DNA from: Oreohelix idahoensis | Lineage: Eukaryota; Mollusca; Gastropoda; Stylommatophora; Oreohelicidae | DNA length: 64,000 nt | NCBI GenBank assembly: GCA_024509875.1 | Contig: JAMPIV010018776.1 | Span: forward strand, 564,001-628,000 | Direction: 5' to 3' | Part shown: one piece after another, positions 1 through 8,931 of the stretch | Layout of the letters: each line of letters starts with the position of its first letter | How positions within the stretch are numbered: position 1 is the first letter of the stretch | The notes under the pieces: model-generated | What the model was told of the DNA's origin: nothing | Database searches by the model: none | Seen by the model: the letters and a program-made list of their open reading frames with translations, nothing else | Translations under genes and position numbers: made by a program

Positions 1-125
1 TTGTTTCAAATTTTCATTGGCAAGTTTCCAGCCAGTTTTTAACCGAGTGGTCAGCTCATTCACATACTGGTATGAAGATGTAATGTTTTCCTCTGCCTTT
101 TCATCAGTCCACGTTCTTAACAAAG

Positions 126-2175
126 CTACATATGGACCTTTAATTGTGTGGACCTATTTGTCCATGCACCGGTATGGTCTCTTCCACTCGAAGCTTTATA
201 GTGATGATTTTTCCTCCCAGAATTATCATTCACAAAACGACCGCTACCAATTTTTCTTTTGGTGCTTTCTCCCCACTTAAAATTCTTGATGAGAGATTTC
301 CTCCCTACATCCTCTTCCTCCAGTTTGTTTAAGTCCGATTGAGGGATTGTCGGCTTATCCTGGGGTAAGACATCTTTTTGCACTCTCCGCATAGTGGCCA
401 TTGTAAAACAGTTAAGTGAAGCTTGTCCGTGAAAAGGGGCTTCCCATTCCATTTGGTCCACTTTATCAAATCTATTTTTCTTTTTATTATCAGGCCTAAT
501 TTTGCCCCGTGGCGTGTCCAGGTCCTAATCCATGTTCCCACTTGTGGGTGTTCCCTCATGTGCTATGCTACACCTTTCTACAAAATTCTCAATGTCCCAT
601 CTTGCTTTGGGCCAATAATAATTGTGAGCCACCTTTTGAATGATGGTACCTATCTTCTCATGGTCCCCATCTGGTTTCACATGTAGGCTCCTTATTAATT
701 CTGTCCTGTATCTTTTTGGAAGAACCAGCTGTCCGTGACCATGGGATCTAGTTCCGGCCTTCCTATACATCAACTTGTTTTTCATGTAAAAATCTCCCTT
801 ACCTGGAGTTGTATGACAAGTTGACAATTTTCTGAAACAAGGCTTGAGTGTTTTATCCCCAGCCTGTGCCTTCCTCATCTCTTCTGGAGTGGTATCTAAC
901 ATAATATCCTCCTCCTGTCTTGAGGTCGACCTGACCTGAAGGGTTGCCATATACACAGGTTTCCTTCTGCAACGGTCAGTGTCATGATTGTCCATCTGAC
1001 AATTCTTACACCACCTTTTTTCCTTGGTTGAAAGATTTTCTTTCATTATATTTCCTTTCATCGAATTGTGGGAATTTATTTTTATTTTCATACCGTGGCC
1101 TATGAAATTGGTGCTTACCTTTATTTTGATCCTTAGGATCAAATTTATTAAAGTTCTGTGGTGCCCTAAAGTTATCCACTTGTTTCTTTTTATTACCTGT
1201 TACCTCTGCTTGAGCTGCTTGATACCTTTCAGCAACATTTAGCAACTCACCCAGCCTCTCTGCACCTTGTTCCATGAGAAACTTTCTCAGGTCTGGAGCC
1301 ATGGACTCTCTTAGTTGCTCTATAAGGACCATTTCCTTAAGATCTTGGGTTTTCCCCAGAGAAGTCCATTTCTCCAAGTATGTCTCTATTCGTGCAGAGA
1401 ACTGGTGATAGGTTTCACCTGACAGTAGTTTAGCATTCCTAAATTTTTTTCTGTAAAACTCTGCATTCTTTTCATACCTTAACAAAAGAGCCTGCTTTAG
1501 CATGTCATAATTTTCCTGATCACCTCTGCTCATTTTTGCAAAAACTTCATAAGCTGCCCCACGAAGTCCCTGAGATAACTTTAAGCTCCACCTTTCTCTC
1601 TCTAACCCATACGTGGTAGCTAATAGTTCGTACCTATTTATATAGCTCTCAATATCATCGTCTTTCTCAACAAAATGATCTAAATGAAAGTTCATAGCTG
1701 AGGTCGAGGCTCCCTGAGTAACCGTAGCATCAGAGGCAAAGGGACTGGCACCATTTTCAGGAGCATGGCCTTGAAACTCAAACTCCCTTAGTCGTAACTC
1801 ATGTTCCCTTTGTAATCTCTTCTCCTCCTTTTCTGCTTCCCTTTCTGCAGCTAATCTCTTCTCTTCTCTTTCTGCAGCTAATTTCCTCTCTTCTCTTTCT
1901 GCAGCTAATCTTTTGTCTTCTCTTTCTGCTTCCAATTTCTTAGCCTCTTTGTCAGCCTCAATCTGCAACCTCTTAGTCTCAGCCTCAGCTTGCAACCTCT
2001 TAATTTCCCTTTCAGCCTCTAACCTTCTTTCGGCTTCTTTTTCTAATCTTCTTTCTTCGCGTTCAATAAATTTGTCACATTCCGTTGTGACATAGGCAAC
2101 CATAACTTGCCCATCTAATCCTAACTCTTTTGCAGTCTGAACCGCAGCAGATCGAAATTTGGCCAGGTCCGCCAT
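126..2175 (-). pseudogene. gag plus integrase-zinc-finger ORF1 of copy A, frameshifted and interrupted
   Basis: Same protein as the intact ORF1 of copy B (6725-8740): charged coiled-coil N-terminus, gag core, CCHC zinc knuckle, integrase zinc-binding remnant and a novel C-terminal block. Two breaks are visible. A T run at 1016-1021 has six T where copy B has five, so the 389-residue N-terminal frame (to 1006) shifts just before the zinc knuckle. The codon at 525-527 (minus strand) is TAG where copy B has CAG. The frame then continues to the usual stop at 126. The N-terminal charged repeat is slightly longer than in copy B, with extra glutamate/arginine-rich units. There is no protease between the zinc knuckle and the integrase remnant, as in copy B. 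Probably a dead copy. Confidence 0.88.
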
Positions 2176-2354
2176 TGTCTATCAGGTAAATTTTTATAAT
2201 GTCTACCCAACAATTCAATTTCTAACTATATATCTAATGGACAACACAGGCACCGTGAGCTCAACCTTATTTAATTCCACCCAAGGATACCTTTTAATTC
2301 TTATATTCCCTGAAGTGAATTACCCCCAATATTTTTAATAGTTAAAGATTCAAA
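2176..2354 (-). other. 5' leader of copy A
   Basis: Untranslated stretch between the primer binding site and the gag ATG (2175-2173). The matching leader in copy B is 8741-8907, about 12 bp shorter near its gag end. Confidence 0.7.
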
Positions 2355-2372
2355 ATCCCGGACGAGCCCCCA
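2355..2372 (-). promoter_or_regulatory. tRNA primer binding site of copy A (tRNA-Pro type)
   Basis: On the minus strand the 18 bases are TGGGGGCTCGTCCGGGAT, complementary to the 3' end of tRNA-Pro; the same primer site is well known from murine leukaemia viruses. It lies 5 bp (TATAT) after the LTR end. Reverse transcription would start here. Confidence 0.85.
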
Positions 2373-2377
2373 ATATA

Positions 2378-4756
2378 TGTGGTGAAGTGGGATGTTATAA
2401 ATACTTATAGGGAACTTAGTGTACTGACTGAGATCAGCTGTGAAGGTATCTATATCTATTAAGAGTAGTGTATTATAGATAACCTTACTTGCTACCACAT
2501 ATCTCTATATCTCAGTCAGAATTATTCTGGAATAGTGTGATGCTACGTTATGTGTCTAGGGTATGTGTATGATGAAGTGTAAGTCACAACAACAGACAGA
2601 TAAACAATTTAATTTAATCCACTACTCTTGACAACACTGTGACACTCACATACATATAACACTCTACAAAGATATCTTAAAAGAGTCACTGATAAACTTT
2701 CAAATAACAATATGTATTCATTACTGGCATGAATGAATATGTGTCCTGATTCAACTACAAGGGAACCAGGAATCACAATCAATTTAAATTACAAGTTATG
2801 TACAGAATGTATTTAATATGAATATTGTAGTGACATATATTATTACAAATGTTCTATGTGTGTCAGTTGTGTAGTAGTAAAATGAGGTAATACTGGTTTT
2901 GTTTTGTTCAAGCTCTGTTGGTATTTGTCATCATGACTTCAATAGTTTGTCTTTAGGGACTAGTATTGGAGATGTTCACAGTTCCTGATTTTAAGACAAG
3001 TAAATTCCCCTCTTAATGTTAATTTTTACAAAGTCAGTTCAAGATGAGGGGACATAATGTTGAGCTCAGCTGGCCAAGTTAGCTTATCTGGCGTGATGGC
3101 GGCAGGAAAGGACTCCTCTGCTCGAATTCTCCTCTGGGCTCTGGAGACACCTCACTGATAGCTAAAAGGACCAAGGAGTATGCTGTCCGACACTGGATTC
3201 AGCAAAGCTCTGACCAGGTGCTGCTCAGTACCATCAAGACCACTGTCCCTGAAATCAAGAAGGATGTACCTTCTACTTCATAACTAACTTAAACTCTCTT
3301 GTTACATTGATCACAACACAGCACAAACATTGAGTTCAGAGCATTAGGCCAACTGTCAGCTTCATTTGAAATACTTTATTCCAGTATTACCCTTCTTAAT
3401 GGTTACTACGCCTCTGCACTTCCAGCATTATTTCTTTCTAGTCAATCATCCAGGTGTCAGTGTACTGTTTGGCCATTCCATGCCGTTTTACTTCTCTCCG
3501 ACACCCTCTGTTCAGGCTGGAGCATTACAGGCTTTACCTCACGTTGGCCACTGAACTACACATATATATACAGGCATAAATCAACAATTCACATTCAATT
3601 TTCATTAAAAGATATTGAATGGTTCAAGCTTACCACAATTCATACGAATAAACACAGATACGTTGATTAGCAATGAATTCTGGCACAAACTGGCACAAAT
3701 TCCCATCTGCTTATCTTCCAGGCTTTTATTTAGCAAAATATATGCTGGCTTCAACGCACTGATGCTTTATCAAGCTATTTTAAACAAGTGGTTTCGAACT
3801 AACGCTCCCAAGTGTGTATATCAGCGAGTCTGACCAATGAGCCCCGTTTCGACAAGTGTTTGAAAAAATGTTACCTTTCCCCGTTTCCCCTAACAACCAA
3901 GATAGTATTTATAGCCCGACCAATCGTGGTTAGGCTTTCATTTGTTGCGCTCCAATCAATTTGGAGTTTACATGGTAGGCTATTTCTGTAACGTAAATTT
4001 TTTTCAAACACGTTAAAAAAAAATCTTATGAGCAGAAATGATTTTATGCTGTCAGGCACCCCCAATATTTTATTTTGGGTATAATTTATTAATTCCTGGA
4101 CTATTTGCGTAACGTTTTACATATTATTTGTCAGCAAGCCCTAAGGAACCCAAAAATACAAATTTAAAGGAGCTACGTGGCTGCATTCAAAATATGCAAT
4201 TTCTTCTACCTCCTGTTTCGAAGATGTGCTGTCTGGGTACTGTTATGTTCTCAACCGTAAACCCATCTAATGTTATCTTTTCTAATAAGAGTTTTTTTAT
4301 GATTTATAAACCTAACTCTGGGAAAGGGTAGTGTATTTTATCACTGTCCGTCTGAAAAAAAATTAGTGCATGTAGACTTACACGCGTGATGCATGCGTTC
4401 CTGATTTTCAGCCCTCCCCTCTCTCTTTATCCTTTTGTCCATCTGTTCGTTCGTTTTGGTAACGCAGTATAATTAATGTTAGGATTAATTTAGGTCATTA
4501 CGCAGTACGTCTCAATGTTTTTCTTAGAAATGCAGCACACGTTTCATTGAAGAAGGCGGGTAATAATACAGTAAGCTTTTATATCAACGTGAAAGCGTTA
4601 CAATTTGCAGACGAAGCAGAAAACAAGGGGGATTTCGAGTACATTCTTTGTGACAGCACTGTTATTTTACCATTGCTCTTCTCTTTATTAATTTTATTTG
4701 TTAGGCTTCATATTTACCTAATAATTTATATATGTGGATTAGAATATTTCATGACA
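2378..4756 (-). repeat. LTR shared by copies A and B (3' LTR of B, 5' LTR of A)
   Basis: About 2.38 kb, long for a Ty3-like LTR. On the minus strand it begins TGTCATGAAATA and ends CTTCACCACA, the TG...CA form. It aligns along its whole length with 8932-11309 with only scattered differences. A purine-rich tract lies immediately upstream and a primer binding site immediately downstream. It holds only short open frames, none convincing. Confidence 0.9.
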
Positions 4757-4767
4757 CCTCCCCTCTT
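4757..4767 (-). promoter_or_regulatory. polypurine tract of copy B
   Basis: Minus strand AAGAGGGGAGG directly precedes the LTR start TGTCATGA. This is the expected position of the plus-strand primer of an LTR retrotransposon. Confidence 0.85.
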
Positions 4768-4823
4768 AAAACAGACATTATATGTCAGTCCTTTATTCTA
4801 TATACACATAGAGAAATTTATTA

Positions 4824-6752
4824 TTATTTCTGGGGTTTACGGTGATTCTCATCACACGGATGGCGGCTTAAAAAATCAACTCCCAAATTGGTTTTTCCAG
4901 ATATATACTCAATGCTAAAATTATATGGAGCCAGAAGCAAAGACCATCGGAGTAACCTAGAGTTCTCATGCTTAGCCTGTGCTAAAAACGATAAAGGTTT
5001 GTGATCTGTTTGCAACTTAAATGCCTTCCCATATAGATAAATATTGAATTTCTTTATTGCCCATATTACTGCAAGACATTCTTTTTCGCTAGTTGAGTAG
5101 TTGATTTCAGCTTTATTCAACTTTCTGCTAGCATATGCCACTGGGCTTAATTCCCCATCCAATGCATCTGATTTCTGTAGTAGAGTTGCACCTAGCCCAA
5201 TATTACTTGCATCCGTCCTTACTATGAATTCTTGACTTAAGTCAGGTAATTTCAAAATGGGTTTACTTGTGAGCTTTTCCTTCAATTCTTGGTAAGTCAT
5301 TTCACATTGTGGTGTCCATGTAATGCGATCTGGAAGTCCTTTACGTGTCAATTCAGTTAACGGTGCACATATGGAATTAAAGTTCTTGATATACTTCTGG
5401 TAGAAACCACATAATGAGACAAAGGATCTCACGTCCTTCTTGGTTTGTGGTCTCGGGGCTTTCTGTAGTTTCTCTAAATTCTTTGGGTCAGGGGTCATGT
5501 TTCCCTGATAAACTGTGTGTCCCAAAAATTCCAATTCTTTACATCCAACGCAACATTTGGTTGGTCGGGCTGTTAACTTTGCCTCCCTAAGTCGATCAAA
5601 CAGCATGTTCAGAGAGTCAATGTGTTCCTCAAATGTTTCTGTTGCTATAAGGATATCATCCATAAAATTTGTTATACAGGGATTATTCAGAGGATCCAAT
5701 AATTTCCTCATCATTCTAGAGAAGACACTAGGCGCATTCTTCAATCCAAATGGCAATCTATTAAACTCATAGTGTCCTTCTGAGGTACTAAAAGCTAGGT
5801 ATGGTCTAACCTCAGGCTTTACTGGAATCTGATAGTATCCTTTACTCAGATCCACTTTTGAGAAATATTTAGCTTTATTTAGTCTGGCAAACAGCTGATT
5901 TGTATCCGGCAATGGATCCACCTGTCCTTCTGTAATAGCATTCAGTCTCCTGTAATCTATACAGAGTCTATGTTCTCCAGAGGGCTTCCTTAAGAGTACC
6001 ACCCCGGAACTATACGAAGACTCACTGTGCGAAATAATTCCTTCCTTCAACAGATAGTCTATCTCTTCCTTCAAAGCTTTTTCCTTAGCAAACGGAATCG
6101 AATATGGTTTCATACAGACAGGTGTGGAGTCTATGAGTTTCATATCATATTCCAATAGGTTTGTATGCCCTGGTCGGTCTGTTAACACCTCTGCATGATT
6201 ATTTAGAACCTGTTGCACTCTCTCTTTCTGAGTTTTCGTTAAATGTGTACTGATTTTCACCTGTGCTGCTGTCTCACAGGGGTGTAATGGATATTCAAAT
6301 GATGAAAGTGGTTCCTTTTTCATCTCCATGGCGATGGACAAGGTCAACAAGTGTGTCTCTTCCTGATGTTCTCTTTCCAAATATTTCTTCAGGAGATTCA
6401 CATGATAGATTTTTTCTTTCCCCTTCTTATCTATCTTATAATTTGTTCTAGACACCTTCTCTAGAACTGTATATGGACCCTGCCATCCAATTTGTAACTT
6501 ATTCTGACTCCCAGGCAAAAGAAGCAGTACTTTCTCTCCCACAGCCAAATTTCTGTCTTTCGCCTTCCTGTTATAATAGGCAGCATGTTTCTTCCTGGCT
6601 TGTTTCAAATTTTCATTGGCAAGTTTCCAGCCAGTTTTTAACCGAGTGGTCAGCTCATTCACATACTGGTATGAAGATGTAATGTTTTCCTCTGCCTTTT
6701 CATCAGTCCACGTTCTTAACAAAGCTACATATGGACCTTTAATTGTGTGGAC
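4824..6752 (-). CDS. ORF2 of copy B: integrase C-terminal domain, reverse transcriptase, RNase H
   Basis: Polymerase part of the retrotransposon, copying element RNA into DNA in the cytoplasm. Residue numbers count from 6722. Residues about 1-115 are the C-terminal part of integrase, with the GPYxVLxxVS segment and a YHVNLLKKY motif. RT follows at about 190-390 with the FMDD catalytic motif near 354 (YxDD class). RNase H follows from about 500, starting at a TDAS motif, with the ExxCLAVxWA and TDHKPL motifs, and the protein ends soon after FLSRHPCD. No stop or frameshift in about 630 codons. The frame is open from 6752 and overlaps the end of ORF1 by 28 bases; no ATG lies near its start (TTG at 6722), so it is probably made by -1 frameshifting or reinitiation. 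The integrase catalytic core that should precede it is absent. Confidence 0.9.
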   Translation of the reverse strand, partial: VHTIKGPYVALLRTWTDEKAEENITSSYQYVNELTTRLKTGWKLANENLKQARKKHAAYYNRKAKDRNLAVGEKVLLLLPGSQNKLQIGWQGPYTVLEKVSRTNYKIDKKGKEKIYHVNLLKKYLEREHQEETHLLTLSIAMEMKKEPLSSFEYPLHPCETAAQVKISTHLTKTQKERVQQVLNNHAEVLTDRPGHTNLLEYDMKLIDSTPVCMKPYSIPFAKEKALKEEIDYLLKEGIISHSESSYSSGVVLLRKPSGEHRLCIDYRRLNAITEGQVDPLPDTNQLFARLNKAKYFSKVDLSKGYYQIPVKPEVRPYLAFSTSEGHYEFNRLPFGLKNAPSVFSRMMRKLLDPLNNPCITNFMDDILIATETFEEHIDSLNMLFDRLREAKLTARPTKCCVGCKELEFLGHTVYQGNMTPDPKNLEKLQKAPRPQTKKDVRSFVSLCGFYQKYIKNFNSICAPLTELTRKGLPDRITWTPQCEMTYQELKEKLTSKPILKLPDLSQEFIVRTDASNIGLGATLLQKSDALDGELSPVAYASRKLNKAEINYSTSEKECLAVIWAIKKFNIYLYGKAFKLQTDHKPLSFLAQAKHENSRLLRWSLLLAPYNFSIEYISGKTNLGVDFLSRHPCDENHRKPQK

Positions 6753-8740
6753 CTATTTGTCCATGCACCGGTATGGTCTCTTCCACTCGAAGCTTTATAG
6801 TGATGATTTTTCCTCCCAGAATTATCATTCACAAAACGACCGCTACCAATTTTTCTTTTTGGGCTTTCTCCCCACTTAAAATTCTTGATGAGAGATTTCC
6901 TCCCTACATCCTCTTCCTCCAGTTTGTTTAAGTCCGATTGAGGGATTGTCGGCTTATCCTGGGGTAAGACATCTTTTTGCACTCTCCGCATAGTGGCCAT
7001 AGTAAAACAGTTAAGTGAAGCTTGTCCGTGAAAAGGGGCTTCCCATTCCATTTGGTCCACTTTATCAAATTTATATCTCTTTTTATTATCAGGCCTAATT
7101 TTGCTCCGGGGCGTGTCCAGGTCCTGATCCATGTTCCCACTTGTGGGTGTTCCCTCATGTGCTATGCTACACCTTTCTACAAAATTCTCAATGTCCCATC
7201 TTGCTTTGGGCCAATAATAATTGTGAGCCACCTTTTGAATGATGGTACCTATCTTCTCATGGTCCCCATCTGGTTTCACATGTAGGCTCCTTATTAATTC
7301 TGTCCTGTATCTTTTTGGAAGAACCAGCTGTCCGTGACCATGGGATCTAGTTCCGGCCTTCCTATACATCAACTTGTTTTTCATGTAAAAATCTCCCTTG
7401 CCTGGAGTTGTATGACAAGTTGACAATTTTCTGAAACAAGGCTTGAGTGTTTTATCCCCAGCCTGTGCCTTCCTCATCTCTTCTGGAGTGGTATCTAACA
7501 TAATATCCTCCTCCTGTCTTGAGGTCGACCTGACCTGAAGGGTTGCCATATACACAGGTTTCCTTCTGCAACGGTCAGTGTCATGATTGTCCATCTGACA
7601 ATTCTTACACCACCTTTTTCCTTGGTTGAAAGATTTTCTTTCATTATATTTCCTTTCATCGAATTGTGGGAATTTATTTTTATTTTCATACCGTGGCCTA
7701 TCAAATTGGTGCTTACCTTTATTTTGATCCCTAGGATCAAATTTATTAAAGTTCTGTGGTGCCCTAAAGTTGTCCACCTGTTTCTTTTTATTACCTGTTA
7801 CCTCTGCTTGAGCTGCTTGATACCTTTCAGCAACATTTAGCAACTCACCCAGCCTCTCTGCACCTTGTTCCATGAGAAACTTTCTCAGGTCTGGAGCCAT
7901 GGACTCTCTTAGTTGCTCTATAAGGACCATTTCCTTAAGATCTTGGGTTTTCCCCAGAGAAGTCCATTTCTCCAAGTATGTCTCTATTCGTGCAGAGAAC
8001 TGGTGATAGGTTTCACCTGACAGTAGTTTAGCATTCCTAAATTTTTTTCTGTAAAACTCTGCATTCTTTTCATACCTTAACAAAAGAGCCTGCTTTAGCA
8101 TGTCATAATTTTCCTGATCACCTCTGCTCATTTTTGCAAAAACTTCATAAGCTGCCCCACGAAGTCCCTGAGATAACTTTAAGCTCCACCTTTCTCTCTC
8201 TAACCCATACGTGGTAGCTAATAGTTCGTACCTATTTATATAGCTCTCAATATCATCGTCTTTCTCAACAAAATGATCTAAATGAAAGTTCATAGCTGAG
8301 GTCGAGGCTCCCTGAGTAACCGTAGCATCAGAGGCAAAGGGACTGGCACCATTTTCAGGAGCATGGCCTTGAAACTCAAACTCCCTTAGTCGTAACTCAT
8401 GTTCCCTTTGTAATCTTTTTTCTTCTGCTTCCCTTTCTGCAGCTAATTTCCTCTCTTCCCTTTCTGCAGCTAATCTTTTGTCTTCTCTTTCTGCCTCCAA
8501 TTTCTTAGCCTCTTTGTCAGCCTCAATCTGCAACCTCTTAGTCTCAGCCTCAGCTTGCAACCTCTTAATTTCCCTTTCAGCCTCTAACCTTCTTTCGGCT
8601 TCTTTTTCTAATCTTCTTTCTTCGCGTTCAATAAATTTGTCACATTCCGTTGTGACATAGGCAACCATAACTTGCCCATCTAATCCTAACTCTTTTGCAG
8701 TCTGAACCGCAGCAGATCGAAATTTGGCCAGGTCCGCCAT
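6725..8740 (-). CDS. ORF1 of copy B: gag, zinc knuckle, integrase zinc-binding remnant, novel C-terminal block (671 aa)
   Basis: Structural protein fused to integrase remnants. Residues about 30-140 are a Glu/Arg/Lys-rich repeat (EREEKRL-type units), a predicted long coiled coil. About 150-340 is a retrotransposon gag core. A CCHC zinc knuckle C-x2-C-x4-H-x4-C lies near 375-390. Residues about 485-530 match the integrase zinc-binding domain (SLH, GDH, YYWP, FVERC), but the last cysteine is replaced: C-x3-H instead of C-x2-C. From about 530 to the end there is a lysine-rich block with no DDE-type integrase core that I can see. Protease is missing: the zinc knuckle is joined almost directly to the pre-integrase linker, whereas copy C has about 150 residues including DTG in between. 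The start ATG follows a leader of about 170 bp. Confidence 0.88.
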   Translation of the reverse strand: MADLAKFRSAAVQTAKELGLDGQVMVAYVTTECDKFIEREERRLEKEAERRLEAEREIKRLQAEAETKRLQIEADKEAKKLEAEREDKRLAAEREERKLAAEREAEEKRLQREHELRLREFEFQGHAPENGASPFASDATVTQGASTSAMNFHLDHFVEKDDDIESYINRYELLATTYGLERERWSLKLSQGLRGAAYEVFAKMSRGDQENYDMLKQALLLRYEKNAEFYRKKFRNAKLLSGETYHQFSARIETYLEKWTSLGKTQDLKEMVLIEQLRESMAPDLRKFLMEQGAERLGELLNVAERYQAAQAEVTGNKKKQVDNFRAPQNFNKFDPRDQNKGKHQFDRPRYENKNKFPQFDERKYNERKSFNQGKRWCKNCQMDNHDTDRCRRKPVYMATLQVRSTSRQEEDIMLDTTPEEMRKAQAGDKTLKPCFRKLSTCHTTPGKGDFYMKNKLMYRKAGTRSHGHGQLVLPKRYRTELIRSLHVKPDGDHEKIGTIIQKVAHNYYWPKARWDIENFVERCSIAHEGTPTSGNMDQDLDTPRSKIRPDNKKRYKFDKVDQMEWEAPFHGQASLNCFTMATMRRVQKDVLPQDKPTIPQSDLNKLEEEDVGRKSLIKNFKWGESPKRKIGSGRFVNDNSGRKNHHYKASSGRDHTGAWTNRSTQLKVHM

Positions 8741-8907
8741 TGTCTATCAGGTAAATTTTTATAATGTCTACCCAACAATTCAATCTCTAATGGACAACAC
8801 AGGCACCGTGAGCTCAACCTTATTCAATTCCACCCAAGGATACCTTTTAATTCTTATATTCCCTGAAGTGAATTACCCCCAATATTTTTAATAGGGAAAG
8901 ATTCAAA

Positions 8908-8926
8908 ATCCCGGACGAGCCCCCCA
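8908..8926 (-). promoter_or_regulatory. tRNA-Pro-type primer binding site of copy B with one extra G
   Basis: Minus strand TGGGGGGCTCGTCCGGGAT: identical to the site of copy A except for a sixth G. The mismatch may weaken priming. The leader to the gag ATG follows (8907-8741). Confidence 0.8.
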
Positions 8927-8931
8927 ATATA

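Larger units (their letters stand above)
1..4756 (-). mobile_element. Ty3-like LTR retrotransposon copy A (5' LTR, gag and integrase remnants; cut by window edge)
   Basis: Read on the minus strand: 5' LTR (4756 to 2378), primer binding site, leader, gag/integrase ORF from 2175, and the first codons of the integrase C-terminal/RT frame running off position 1. It is nearly identical to copy B at an offset of about 6.6 kb; window position 2 corresponds to 6601. Its 5' LTR is at the same time the 3' LTR of copy B, so A and B form a tandem LTR-internal-LTR-internal arrangement. The rest of copy A lies outside the window. Confidence 0.9.

Noticed and set aside
1913..2095. Plus-strand Leu/Ser-rich frames here and at 8478-8660, and others opposite gag and RT
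   Set aside because: Antisense shadows of the gag coiled coil and pol; no independent support.
2378..4756. Short frames in the LTRs (for example 3366-3554, 4547-4918 and copies at 9919, 11100) as genes
   Set aside because: They recur only because the LTR is repeated, and show no domain or start context.
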